Below the pieces are notes generated by a model that had not been told where the DNA came from, did not search any database, and saw only the letters and a program-made list of their open reading frames with translations. A program made the translations under genes and the position numbers. From positions 1 through 32,685 of the forward strand of contig ONIY01000048.1 of NCBI GenBank assembly GCA_900318065.1: a stretch of 32,685 nucleotides of DNA, read 5' to 3'. This document shows positions 23,597 to 32,110 of this stretch, one piece after another. The stretch's first letter is position 1. Each line of letters begins with the position of its first letter. This DNA is from an uncultured Prevotellaceae bacterium (GTDB lineage Bacteria; Bacteroidota; Bacteroidia; Bacteroidales; Muribaculaceae).

Positions 23597-24946
23597 ATGG
23601 AATCAGAAAGAATAATATTCAAGCGTAAGATTTACGATAAAATGCTGGAATGGAAAGAAAGCAAGAAGGGCTCTACTGCATTGCTTATTAAAGGTGCGCG
23701 ACGAGTTGGAAAATCAACTATAGCTGAACAATTTGCTCGTAACGAATATGACAGTTATATTGTTGTAGATTTTGCCGATGCGCCAGCAGCTCTGTGGGAG
23801 GCTGTAAATAATATTTCAGACCGAAACAATTTCTTCATGCAGTTGCAATTTATATATGGTGTCAATTTGTATGAACGTCGTTCAGTTATAATATTTGATG
23901 AGATTCAGCTGTGCCCTCAAGCAAGGCAAGCGATAAAATATCTTGTAAAAGACCATCGATATGATTTTATAGAGACAGGCTCGTTACTTTCAATCAAGAA
24001 AAACACTCAAAATATTGTTATTCCCAGCGAGGAGACAAGACTAATAATGTATCCTATGGACTATGAGGAATTCAGGTGGGCACTGGGTGATACAGCTACC
24101 ATACCTCTCCTTCAAACAGCCTTTAATAGCAAGACCTCTCTAGGCGAAGCTGTAACAAGGAAACTTCTCAGAGACATGAGGCTCTACATGCTTGTTGGAG
24201 GTATGCCTCAAGCTGTAGAGACTTATATAAGAACCAACAATCTTACAGAAGTTGACATCAAGAAAAGAGAAATTATAGAATTATACTTTGATGATTTTCT
24301 GAAAATTGATTCCTCAGGGAAAATAACACAATTATTCAGTGAAATACCTGCACAACTTTCCAAAAATGCCTCGCGTTATCAAGCCACAAGTGTACTGGGA
24401 CGTAGCGAGAACAAAGAAACGTTGGCTGAACTGCTCAGGAACTTGGAGGATAGTTTAACCGTGAATTTTGCTCATCATGCTAATGACCCAAATATTGGCT
24501 TGCCAATGCATGCCGATTATTCTCAATACAAAATGTTCTTAGCCGATACAGGGTTATTTATAACACTGGCTTTCTGGGATAAAAATGCGACAGAGAATAT
24601 TATTTATCAAAAACTATTAAGCGATAAACTATCGGCCGATATAGGATATGTTTATGAAAATCTTGTGGCACAAATCTTGACAGTCGGAGGTAATAAATTA
24701 TTTTATCACACTTGGCCAACTAAAGATGGAAAGCACAACTACGAGATAGATTTTATTCTTTCCAGAGGCAACAAGATATGCCCCATTGAGGTTAAGTCGT
24801 CGGGTTACAAGACTCATGCTTCGCTTGATGCTTTTAAGGCAAAATTCTCAAATCGCATTCTTCAGAGTTACCTAATATATACTAAAGATTTGAGAAAAGA
24901 CGGAGACGTGCTTCTTGTGCCGCCATACATGGCAATGTATCTATAA
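23597..24946 (+). CDS. AAA_14/DUF4143 family ATP-binding protein
   Basis: P-loop ATPase. Walker A is GARRVGKS (residues 33-40), Walker B is VIIFDEIQ near 97, and a TGSLLS motif near 130 occupies the sensor position. The C-terminal DUF4143 region has YEIDFIL...ICPIEVKSSG, a pattern resembling PD-(D/E)xK nucleases. The 449-residue product belongs to the same family as the gene at 5369-6559 but is clearly not a recent duplicate. Codon and base use is AT-rich compared with rimO and the exonuclease gene, suggesting transfer. Its role is unknown. Confidence 0.85.
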   Translation: MESERIIFKRKIYDKMLEWKESKKGSTALLIKGARRVGKSTIAEQFARNEYDSYIVVDFADAPAALWEAVNNISDRNNFFMQLQFIYGVNLYERRSVIIFDEIQLCPQARQAIKYLVKDHRYDFIETGSLLSIKKNTQNIVIPSEETRLIMYPMDYEEFRWALGDTATIPLLQTAFNSKTSLGEAVTRKLLRDMRLYMLVGGMPQAVETYIRTNNLTEVDIKKREIIELYFDDFLKIDSSGKITQLFSEIPAQLSKNASRYQATSVLGRSENKETLAELLRNLEDSLTVNFAHHANDPNIGLPMHADYSQYKMFLADTGLFITLAFWDKNATENIIYQKLLSDKLSADIGYVYENLVAQILTVGGNKLFYHTWPTKDGKHNYEIDFILSRGNKICPIEVKSSGYKTHASLDAFKAKFSNRILQSYLIYTKDLRKDGDVLLVPPYMAMYL

Positions 24947-25023
24947 CAATTTGCACTTATGAGCACCCTTCCTCATATCATTCCCAAAAGGATGTAAAGA
25001 AAAAGAGGACAGTTCTTTTTTCT

Positions 25024-25299
25024 TCACTTTTGGTCTTGTTGGTTGCCGTTTTTATCGTCGTCGTAGGTGCCGTATTGTTCTTCCTCGCGGCGTTGTTGCA
25101 GCTCCTCTTTCTTGCGCAGGGAGAGGTAGAGCAGGACAATGATCACCAGCCCTATGCCAATGATTCCAAAGTAGTAGAGATACTCGCCTCGCTCCAAGCG
25201 GTCGCGGCCTATCCATGCCATAGCGGCGAGGTAGGCGAGCATGATGATGGGAAATATTACCGAACGCTTAATCTTGCTTTTCTTCTTGCTGGGTGTCAT
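25024..25299 (-). CDS. small two-helix membrane protein
   Basis: The 91-residue product has a Lys-rich N-terminus and two hydrophobic segments (about 13-28 and 42-60). A charged C-terminal tail is rich in Arg, Glu, Asp and Gln. It overlaps the end of the exonuclease gene by 32 nt in another frame and is probably cotranscribed with it. No family is recognised. Confidence 0.65.
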   Translation of the reverse strand: MTPSKKKSKIKRSVIFPIIMLAYLAAMAWIGRDRLERGEYLYYFGIIGIGLVIIVLLYLSLRKKEELQQRREEEQYGTYDDDKNGNQQDQK

Positions 25300-25906
25300 C
25301 TTCGTTTACAATATATGGTGATAGATTAGGATTAAAGAGTCCTTGCGAGAGGTAGTTGTATATTTTCAGGCATGCCCAGGCGTCCACAGCGCCGTAGTTT
25401 TGCTGGGCGGCCGACAGTTCGGGCGCTTCCCAGTTGGTGAGTTGCTGGCCCTTGGCAATCTTGCCGCCAAAGAGGATGGCATAGATCTTCTGCAAGCTGA
25501 TGTCGGTAATGCAATAGTCGCCCACCACGTCTTGCAGGTCGATAAATCCTGCCGGCTCCATGTTGCTGAGTTTGCGCATTATTTTGAAGTCGTCGTGCAG
25601 CGAGAGCCCCACCTTCTTGTGCTCGGCCGAGGCAAGGTACTGTGCCAGCACGTCGGGCATCCCTATCTTGCATGAGCGAAACAGGAAACACTCGTCGATG
25701 GTGGAGATTTGAATTAATGCAGTTTTGTGAACAACCCCCTTGCGAAACGAAGGTTTCGTCTCGGTGTCAAAGCCCACTAACGGGCTGTTACTCAGCACTC
25801 TCACCGCTTCCTTCACGTGATAAATAGAGTCGATGACGTGTATGTCGCCAGGAAACATCACTTGCGGCATGCGCTGAATATCGGTTTTTTCAATAGAAAT
25901 CTTCAA
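25268..25906 (-). CDS. DEDD-type 3'-5' exonuclease (RNase D-like domain)
   Basis: The 212-residue, single-domain nuclease has the three DEDD motifs. Exo I is GFDTETKPSF (Asp and Glu). Exo II is LSLHDDFKIM (Asp). Exo III is YGAVDAWACLKIY with Asp and the downstream Tyr. It lacks the HRDC domain of full-length RNase D and is common in Bacteroidota as a stand-alone protein. The substrate, RNA or DNA, is not clear. It is likely transcribed from a -7 box at 26027-26020, giving a leader of about 110 nt. Confidence 0.85.
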   Translation of the reverse strand: MKISIEKTDIQRMPQVMFPGDIHVIDSIYHVKEAVRVLSNSPLVGFDTETKPSFRKGVVHKTALIQISTIDECFLFRSCKIGMPDVLAQYLASAEHKKVGLSLHDDFKIMRKLSNMEPAGFIDLQDVVGDYCITDISLQKIYAILFGGKIAKGQQLTNWEAPELSAAQQNYGAVDAWACLKIYNYLSQGLFNPNLSPYIVNEDDTQQEEKQD

Positions 25907-26019
25907 TATCGTGTCCTCTTGTCTATTAAGTAGTTAGCAACTAAATTTACTGATGTCAAACAGTTATATTATTAGCTATAGTTATAGCATTTTGCTCTCA
26001 CCAACCTTTTTCAGTAGTG

Positions 26020-26027
26020 CAAAGTTA
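26020..26027 (-). promoter_or_regulatory. -7 promoter box upstream of the exonuclease gene
   Basis: TAACTTTG followed by C on the minus strand fits TAnnTTTG. The -33 region is only a partial match. Confidence 0.45.
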
Positions 26028-26084
26028 CGAAATAAAATCAATTTGACAACAATATATCACATTAATTTTAAATAAGTGCCCAAT

Positions 26085-26921
26085 TTATTTCATTCCCTCA
26101 TCATCATCGACGAGCAGTATGGTCGAGGTCTCGGCGTTGTAGGTGAAATAGCATTTAAGTGCCTTACTGTAAACCGAGAAGGTGTTCATGCCATAGAGGT
26201 CGTGACCGTAGAGGAGGAAGGTGGCAACGTCGGTGGGGGTGATGTAAGGATCCTCGTCGAGGTGAGAGTGGGTGCATTTCCTGATGTTGCCCTCTTTGCC
26301 GCTAAAGTCGATGGGAATGAAGGAGTCATGGTACTTGCGCCGGGCTATGAGGTTGCCCTTGGCATCAAAGTCAAGGGAGTAGTCGTTGCCAAAGGGGATG
26401 AGCTTCGACTTATTGGTGCCTTGTAGCAGGTAAACGCGCACGAGATTGGGATTTATCTCAACAACGTCGATGTTTAGGTTGCCTGCCTCCTTGATGTTGA
26501 CGATGTCATCAAGCTTACTCACCTTGTCGAGCAGGTCGATTTGCCGCTCGGCACGTGCTATCTCCTGGGGGGTGAGGCCTCTCACCAGGTTAAAGGGCTC
26601 TATCTCGCCCGTGTTGAGGTTGAGGCGGCACTCAAACACACACTTCACTTGCTCCACGTCAATCATGATGCCGCTCATGAGAGTGTCGTTGAGCTGTCCC
26701 ACCACGCTCAGCGACGCAGTCTTTGAGGAGCACATTTGCTTGTAGGCATCGCTCATCACCCAGTTGAGCTTGTCGTAGAGGTACAGGTTGTGACCCTCGT
26801 CGATGATACTGTCGTTGATGGCCTCGATGGTGTGCATCGCCGGGCGCTCTTGAGCATGCGACACGACAATAGTGGCCATTGCAGTAGCAAAAACCAAGAA
26901 AGTGAGAACGAGGTGTTTCAT
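26085..26921 (-). CDS. secreted protein of unknown function
   Basis: A signal peptide (about 1-24, ending SHAQ) is followed by a 250-residue mixed alpha/beta domain. Noted stretches are LSVVGQLNDTLMSGIMIDVEQ, a Glu/Lys-rich helical middle, and a C-terminal part with PTDVATFLLYGHDLYG. I do not recognise the family. It begins 9 nt after the cytidine deaminase gene and is probably in its operon. Confidence 0.72.
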   Translation of the reverse strand: MKHLVLTFLVFATAMATIVVSHAQERPAMHTIEAINDSIIDEGHNLYLYDKLNWVMSDAYKQMCSSKTASLSVVGQLNDTLMSGIMIDVEQVKCVFECRLNLNTGEIEPFNLVRGLTPQEIARAERQIDLLDKVSKLDDIVNIKEAGNLNIDVVEINPNLVRVYLLQGTNKSKLIPFGNDYSLDFDAKGNLIARRKYHDSFIPIDFSGKEGNIRKCTHSHLDEDPYITPTDVATFLLYGHDLYGMNTFSVYSKALKCYFTYNAETSTILLVDDDEGMK

Positions 26922-26929
26922 AACAAATT

Positions 26930-27397
26930 TTAGAACTCGCTGAATGCCAGTGGCAATAGCGACTTGATGCTGTCGAGTTTGTAAATGATGTTCTTGCCCA
27001 CGAGTATCACCTCGATGGGCTGACTGGCTTGGGTCTCAAACTCAAGCAAGGCCTGGCGGCACACGCCACAGGGGGCTGTGGGCATTTCCACAAAGTCGCC
27101 ACGTGTGAACGACGCTATGGCAATCTTCTTGATGGGCACGCCGGGATAGTTGGCCCCAGCGTTGTAGCATGCACTGCGCTCACCGCAGGTGCCTGCAAAG
27201 GCAGCGTTTTCCTGGTTGGCACCTATAATCTTTACTCCGTTGTTGAGCAACAGCGCCGACCCCACCTGGAATTTGCTGTAGGGGGCATAACTGGCCTTTG
27301 TTGCCTCTTTAGCCATGTCGACAAGATTTTTATCCTCATCGCTTAGCTCATTATAAGAGTAAATGTGTATCTTTGTGACAAAATTCTTTTCGGTCAT
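26930..27397 (-). CDS. cdd: cytidine deaminase
   Basis: Deaminates cytidine and deoxycytidine to the uridine forms in pyrimidine salvage. The 155-residue, homotetramer-type enzyme has its zinc site in TCGE (Cys71, catalytic Glu73) and PCGVC (Cys110, Cys113). SYAPYSKFQVGSALL is the typical N-terminal substrate motif. The start (27397-27395) overlaps the start region of the divergent glucosaminidase gene, and its probable -7 box (27432-27425) lies inside that gene. Confidence 0.92.
   Translation of the reverse strand: MTEKNFVTKIHIYSYNELSDEDKNLVDMAKEATKASYAPYSKFQVGSALLLNNGVKIIGANQENAAFAGTCGERSACYNAGANYPGVPIKKIAIASFTRGDFVEMPTAPCGVCRQALLEFETQASQPIEVILVGKNIIYKLDSIKSLLPLAFSEF
27368..27375 (+). promoter_or_regulatory. 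-7 promoter box of the glucosaminidase gene
   Basis: TATCTTTG, 20 nt before the ATG at 27396, lies within the first codons of the divergent cdd gene. No clear -33 TTTG is present. Confidence 0.5.
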
Positions 27398-28367
27398 GAT
27401 GTTTAAGATTTATAATAGCAATCGCAAATATATTGATAATTTTTCAATTATCAAGAAAAAAATTGCTTTTTGCCTGCTTTTTTCATTGTTTTTTAACCTT
27501 ATAGCGCTGTCGGTGACCCGTGAAGACGTGTATAACTACATCGACAAGTATAAAAATGCCGCCCTCATTGAGCAGCGCAACAATGGCATTCCGGTGAGTA
27601 TCACACTGGCGCAGGGACTGCTCGAGAGTGCTGCCGGCACGAGCCGCCTCGCGCGTGAGGGCAACAATCACTTTGGGGTGAAGTGCCACCGCAGCTATCG
27701 TGGCGACAGCACCCACATTGGCACCACGTGCTACCGCAAGTACCGCACCGTGCACGACTCCTATCTCGACCACTCTAAGTTCTTGAAAGGAAAGCGATAC
27801 CAGGAACTTTTCTCGCTCGACATCACCGACTACCGCGGCTGGGCTCATGGCCTCAAGCGCTGCGGCTATGCCACCGACCCTCTCTATGCCGAGAAGCTCA
27901 TCAGCATGATTGAGACCTATCGTCTCGACTTGCTGGTCGATGAGAAACCCGTTGTCAGGGAGGAAAAGAAACACCACGAGCAGCACGAGCGACGCAAGCG
28001 CCAAGAGCGGCCTGTGCTCAAGCACCCCACCAAGCGCCGCAACGGCCTGAACTACATTATGGCGGTGCTGGGCGACAACTACCAGGACATTGCCCAAGAG
28101 TATAACATCAAGCTGAGCAAGCTACTTGACTACAACGACCTTGCCAGTGCCCAGGAGCAGCCACAGGTGGGCGACATCATCTACGTGAACAAGAAGCACA
28201 GCGAGGCGCAGGGCGAGCACTACGAGTATCGTGTCGAGGCCAACGGCGAGTCGCTGTGGTACATCTCGCAGCTCTATGGAGTGCGCCTCAAGGACCTGGC
28301 AAAGCTCAACAACCTCAAGCCCGATGCCACCCTACACAAGGGCGACATCATCAGGCTCAAGCGATAG
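27396..28367 (+). CDS. glucosaminidase-domain peptidoglycan hydrolase with LysM repeats
   Basis: Cleaves the glycan backbone of peptidoglycan. An N-terminal hydrophobic segment (about 22-39) acts as signal or anchor. A FlgJ/LytF-like glucosaminidase domain follows, with PVSITLAQGLLESAAGTSRLA (catalytic Glu) and NNHFGVKCH. After a basic His/Arg/Lys linker near 190-215 come two LysM domains (about 220-268 and 284-323) for glycan binding. ATGs at 27396 and 27399 are both possible. A longer frame from 27363 is rejected because the -7 box falls inside it. Confidence 0.88.
   Translation: MMFKIYNSNRKYIDNFSIIKKKIAFCLLFSLFFNLIALSVTREDVYNYIDKYKNAALIEQRNNGIPVSITLAQGLLESAAGTSRLAREGNNHFGVKCHRSYRGDSTHIGTTCYRKYRTVHDSYLDHSKFLKGKRYQELFSLDITDYRGWAHGLKRCGYATDPLYAEKLISMIETYRLDLLVDEKPVVREEKKHHEQHERRKRQERPVLKHPTKRRNGLNYIMAVLGDNYQDIAQEYNIKLSKLLDYNDLASAQEQPQVGDIIYVNKKHSEAQGEHYEYRVEANGESLWYISQLYGVRLKDLAKLNNLKPDATLHKGDIIRLKR
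27425..27454 (-). promoter_or_regulatory. cdd promoter with a 9-bp inverted repeat
   Basis: The -7 box TATATTTG is at 27432-27425. Immediately upstream, TTGATAATT-N4-AATTATCAA (27433-27454) is a perfect inverted repeat in the position of the -33 region. It may be a repressor site controlling cdd, though it also lies in glucosaminidase coding sequence. Confidence 0.45.
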
Positions 28368-28383
28368 ATTAATAAAAAAGTTG

Positions 28384-28391
28384 TATATTTG
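28384..28391 (+). promoter_or_regulatory. -7 promoter box of the ABC exporter gene
   Basis: TATATTTG followed by C is a consensus match, about 93 nt before the ATG at 28484. It predicts a leader of about 85 nt that contains the octamer repeats. Confidence 0.6.
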
Positions 28392-28432
28392 CAACCTGAA
28401 GTAAAAAACTACGTTACTATACAACCACTTAA

Positions 28433-28481
28433 CTATTTTACTACTCCACTACTCCACTATTCAACTGCTCAACTACTCTAC
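28433..28481 (+). promoter_or_regulatory. octamer-repeat 5' leader of the ABC exporter gene
   Basis: The 8-nt units CTATTTTA, CTACTCCA, CTACTCCA, CTATTCAA, CTGCTCAA and CTACTCTA run to within 3 nt of the ATG. The -7 box at 28384 places them within the transcript. Confidence 0.65.
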
Positions 28482-28483
28482 CA

Positions 28484-30310
28484 ATGAAAGGATTCTTCAA
28501 GATATTACGGCGCTTTGTGCCACCCTATAAGAAGCAGCTGGCGTTGAACATCGTGTTCAACATCCTTGCCGCGCTGCTCACGCTCTTCTCGTTTGCCCTT
28601 ATCATCCCCATCCTGGAGATGCTCTTTGGGCTAAACACTGCTCACTACAACTACACCCCGTGGGGCTCAGCGAGCATCGACAAGGTGGTGGTCAACAACT
28701 TCTACTACTATGTGCAAAGCATCATAGCCAGCAGTGGCAGGAGTGTGGCGCTGGCGTGCATCGCCGCCGCACTGGTGGTGATGACGGGCCTCAAGACTGG
28801 CGCCGCCTATATGGCTGCCTATTTCATGATATCGCTGCGCACGGGCGTGGTGCGCGACCTCAGGGCGATGATCTACAACAAGATGGTGTCGCTGCCCATA
28901 GGCTTCTTCTCCAGTGAGCGCAAGGGCGACGTGATGGCCCGCATGAGCGGCGACGTTACCGAGGTGGAGAACTCGGTGATGATGTCGCTCGACATGATGT
29001 TCAAGAACCCCATCATGATAGTGGTGTGCCTGGCAATGATGCTCTTCGTGAGCTGGCAGCTGACGCTCTTTGTGTTCATCTTGCTGCCTGTTGCCGGCTT
29101 GATCATGGGCCGTGTGGGCAAGTACCTCAAGCGCGTGTCGCTCGAGCAGCAAAACCAGCTGGGCACCATCATGAGCAACATCGAGGAGACCATTAGCGGA
29201 CTGCGCATCATCAAGGCGTTCAACGCCGAGGAGAAGGTGAAGAACCGCTTTGCCGGCGAGAACGAGAAATATCGCAACCTGTCGCGGCGCATGAGCCGCC
29301 GCTACGAGCTCGCCCACCCCATGAGCGAGTTCCTGGGCACCGCCACCATCGCCATTGTGCTGTGGTTTGGAGGCACTTTGATCCTCAATGGCACCGACGC
29401 CATCACGGCTCCCAAGTTCATCTACTACATGGTGATATTCTACAGCATCATCAATCCCGCCAAGGATTTCTCCAAGGCAAGCTACAACATCCAGCGCGGA
29501 CTTGCCTCGATGCAGCGCATCGACAAGATAATGAATGCCGAGAACCCTATCACCGACCCCATTCAGCCTGTCGATCTAACCGCGTTCAAGCAGGGCATCA
29601 GCTATCGTGACGTGCGCTTCCGCTACGAGGACGCTTGGGTAATCGACGGCGTGAGCATCGACATCCCCTGTGGCAAGACGGTGGCGCTCGTGGGGCAGAG
29701 TGGCTCGGGAAAGACCACCATTGCCGACCTGCTGCCGCGATTCTACGACGTGAACGAGGGCTGCATCACCATCGACGGTGTGGACCTGCGCAACTACCGC
29801 GTGGCACAGCTTCGTGCCCTCATGGGCAACGTGAACCAGGAGGCGATTCTCTTCAACGACTCGTTCTACAACAACATCGCCTTTGGAGTGGAGAACGCCA
29901 CGCGCGAGGAGGTGGAACAGGCGGCACGCATAGCCAACGCCTACGACTTCATCATGGCAACCGAGCAGGGATTTGACACCAACATTGGCGACCGTGGCTG
30001 CAAACTCTCGGGCGGCCAGCGGCAGCGCATAAGCATTGCCCGCGCCATCCTCAAGAACCCGCCCATCCTCATCCTCGACGAGGCCACCTCGGCTCTCGAC
30101 ACTGAGAGTGAACACCTGGTGCAGGAAGCCCTCGACAACCTCATGCATGGACGCACCACGCTGGTCATCGCACACCGACTCTCGACAATCAAGAACGCCG
30201 ACCTCATCGTCGTCATGCACGAGGGAAAAGTGGTGGAACAAGGCCGCCACGACGAACTCATAGCACTGAACGGCACCTACAAGCACCTCGTCGACATGCA
30301 GTCGTTCTAA
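28484..30310 (+). CDS. ABC exporter, fused permease and ATPase (MsbA-like)
   Basis: Homodimeric half-transporter of 608 residues. The membrane domain has six helices over about residues 20-330, with the NMSNIEETISGLRIIKAF-type coupling region near 230-247. The nucleotide-binding domain contains Walker A GQSGSGKTT, the LSGGQRQRIS signature, Walker B ILILDEATSALD and the IAHRLST switch histidine. Layout and length fit MsbA, the lipid A flippase, but lipid or drug exporters look alike, so the substrate is not certain. It is monocistronic, ending at a strong hairpin. Confidence 0.9.
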   Translation: MKGFFKILRRFVPPYKKQLALNIVFNILAALLTLFSFALIIPILEMLFGLNTAHYNYTPWGSASIDKVVVNNFYYYVQSIIASSGRSVALACIAAALVVMTGLKTGAAYMAAYFMISLRTGVVRDLRAMIYNKMVSLPIGFFSSERKGDVMARMSGDVTEVENSVMMSLDMMFKNPIMIVVCLAMMLFVSWQLTLFVFILLPVAGLIMGRVGKYLKRVSLEQQNQLGTIMSNIEETISGLRIIKAFNAEEKVKNRFAGENEKYRNLSRRMSRRYELAHPMSEFLGTATIAIVLWFGGTLILNGTDAITAPKFIYYMVIFYSIINPAKDFSKASYNIQRGLASMQRIDKIMNAENPITDPIQPVDLTAFKQGISYRDVRFRYEDAWVIDGVSIDIPCGKTVALVGQSGSGKTTIADLLPRFYDVNEGCITIDGVDLRNYRVAQLRALMGNVNQEAILFNDSFYNNIAFGVENATREEVEQAARIANAYDFIMATEQGFDTNIGDRGCKLSGGQRQRISIARAILKNPPILILDEATSALDTESEHLVQEALDNLMHGRTTLVIAHRLSTIKNADLIVVMHEGKVVEQGRHDELIALNGTYKHLVDMQSF

Positions 30311-30312
30311 AC

Positions 30313-30377
30313 AATGCACAATTCATAATGCACAATCGTGGCTGCGCCTTTCTTCAATGCATTATGAATTGTGCATT
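30313..30377. terminator. 20-bp perfect inverted repeat between convergent genes
   Basis: AATGCACAATTCATAATGCA (30313-30332) pairs perfectly with 30358-30377 across a 25-nt loop. It lies between the convergent exporter and dehydrogenase genes and likely ends both transcripts. It is also a copy of the AATGCACAAT repeat family seen at 555-614, including the following GGCTGCGC. Confidence 0.65.
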
Positions 30378-30387
30378 AAAGAAAGTC

Positions 30388-31572
30388 TTATCGTGCCAGG
30401 ATGTAGATGTCGCGCATGGCTTTGGCGTCGAGCACTTCCATGGCTCCAATGGTGATGGTGTTGCCGCGTGAGCACTTGTCGACCATTGTGTCGATCTCCT
30501 GGGGGGTGATGTCGCGGCCCAGCAACTCGTGGATGGTGGTGGGCATGCCTATCTGGCGATAGAACTCCTCGACGGCGCAGATGCCTCGCTCGGCAGTCTC
30601 GTCAGGGTGCGAGAAGTCGTTAGGCACTCCCATCACGTTGACGGCAAACTGCACGAATCGGCTCAGGTGCTTGTCCTTGACATATCGTGCCCATGCGGGC
30701 CATATTGCCGCTAGTCCTGCGCCATGGGTGACGCCAAAGAGTGCGCTGAGCTCATGCTCGAGGCGGTGAGTGGCGAAGTCTTTCTCGGTACCGCACTCGG
30801 TGAGGTCGTTGTGTGCCAGCGAGCCCGCCCACATGATTTGCGCGCGATGGCGATAGTCCTCGGGGTTGCTCAGCACCACTAGTGCCGCGTCCTTGACGGT
30901 GCGCAGCAATGCCTCGCTGATGGCGTCGGTGAGTGTCATGTCCTCATATTTTGAGAAGTATCGCTCCATGGTGTGCATCATTATGTCGGTAGCGCCGGCT
31001 GCCGTCTGGTAGGGTGGCAAGGTGAAAGTGCGCTCGGGGTTCATCACGGCAAAGCGGCATCGGCACAGGTCGCTGTTGATGCCTCGCTTGAGCAGTCCCT
31101 CGTCGGCAGTGATGACGCAGCTCGACGACATCTCGCTACCGGCGGCGGGGATGGTGAGCACCACGCCAATGGGCAGGCACTGCTTGGGCACGGCTTTCCC
31201 AGCCCAGAAGTCCCACACGTCGCCGTCGTAGGGCACGCCGTAGCCTATGGCCTTGGAGGAGTCGATCACGCTGCCTCCACCCACGGCGAGGATGAAGTCT
31301 ACCTGCTCGCGGCGGCACAGGTCGATGCCCTCGCGCACCTTCGACAGCAATGGGTTGGGCACCACGCCGCCCAGCTCGCAAAACTCGATGCCGGCACCAC
31401 GCAGCTGCTCACGCACCACGTCGAGCAGTCCCGACCGCTGCGCCGAGCCTCCACCATAGTGGATGAGCACCTTCTTGCCGCCGCAGGCAGCCACCAGTTC
31501 ACCAATCTTCTTCTCCGACTCACGGCCAAACACCACTCGCGTGGGGGCATAAAAATTGAAATCCTTGATCAT
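30388..31572 (-). CDS. iron-containing alcohol dehydrogenase
   Basis: NAD(P)H-dependent group III alcohol/aldehyde reductase, similar in layout to butanol dehydrogenases and YqhD. The 394-residue protein has the N-terminal FYAPTRVVFG motif, the dinucleotide-binding GGGSVIDSSKAIG near 96-108, the PAAGSEMSSS motif, and metal-site Asp and His in GATDIMMHTMERY. Further His ligands lie in THRLEHELSALFGVTHGAGLA. The substrate cannot be read from sequence; fermentation or aldehyde detoxification are plausible. A good -7 box lies upstream at 31607-31600. Confidence 0.92.
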   Translation of the reverse strand: MIKDFNFYAPTRVVFGRESEKKIGELVAACGGKKVLIHYGGGSAQRSGLLDVVREQLRGAGIEFCELGGVVPNPLLSKVREGIDLCRREQVDFILAVGGGSVIDSSKAIGYGVPYDGDVWDFWAGKAVPKQCLPIGVVLTIPAAGSEMSSSCVITADEGLLKRGINSDLCRCRFAVMNPERTFTLPPYQTAAGATDIMMHTMERYFSKYEDMTLTDAISEALLRTVKDAALVVLSNPEDYRHRAQIMWAGSLAHNDLTECGTEKDFATHRLEHELSALFGVTHGAGLAAIWPAWARYVKDKHLSRFVQFAVNVMGVPNDFSHPDETAERGICAVEEFYRQIGMPTTIHELLGRDITPQEIDTMVDKCSRGNTITIGAMEVLDAKAMRDIYILAR

Positions 31573-31599
31573 AATGAAAATGTGTTAGAAAGTTTCAGG

Positions 31600-31607
31600 C
31601 AAAGGTA
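31600..31607 (-). promoter_or_regulatory. -7 promoter box of the alcohol dehydrogenase gene
   Basis: TACCTTTG followed by C on the minus strand fits TAnnTTTG, 28 nt before the ATG. No TTTG is seen at the right distance upstream. Confidence 0.55.
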
Positions 31608-31743
31608 CATAAAAAATCGGGATGTCCGATAAAAATCTGCCAAATCCTTATAATTATCTGATAATAAGTTTATAACAACTGTCTGCCATTGTTTGGGTTG
31701 GTTTTAGAATGAAAAGCGTGGTGGAGGCTTTGGCTATTGCGAG

Positions 31744-31828
31744 TTGGCCGTAGGCCAAAGCGTCCCCGAAGGGGGCGAAATGATGCAACCCCGCGGTGTG
31801 TACCCCGAAGGGGTGCACAGCGTGGGGG
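31744..31828 (+). repeat. three-hairpin repeat element, copy 1
   Basis: Hairpin a is TTGGCC-GTA-GGCCAA (31744-31758). Hairpin b is a CGTCCCC/GGGGGCG stem (31761-31776). Hairpin c (31789-31827) is an 18-position stem with a GAA loop and a single G.G mismatch. Copy 2 is inverted at 31976-32058. Confidence 0.75.
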
Positions 31829-31975
31829 ATCGTGAGTTTTTCCCATATTCCGAGCCTCGCAAGAGGGCTCGCAAGAGGGTCAACAACATCCACCCAATCC
31901 ATCACTCTTGTGTGGTTTCATGACGGCAAGTGTTGGCCCCCTTCGGGGCCCATCAGTTGGATGGATTTGCTCAAT

Positions 31976-32058
31976 CCTCACGCCACGCACCCCTTCGGGG
32001 TACGCGCCGTGAGGTTAACTCACTTCGTCCCCTCTGGGGACGTCCTGGCCTACGGCCA
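31976..32058 (-). repeat. three-hairpin repeat element, copy 2 (inverted)
   Basis: On the minus strand: hairpin a (32058-32046), hairpin b (32042-32026) and hairpin c (32014-31976), in the same order as copy 1. Hairpin c differs from copy 1 at several base pairs, with pairing preserved and the G.G mismatch at the same position. Confidence 0.75.
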
Positions 32059-32110
32059 GCCTATCTCACAGCTCTCTTCTTCGGGGACGTCCTGGCCACA
32101 CTAAAAACGG

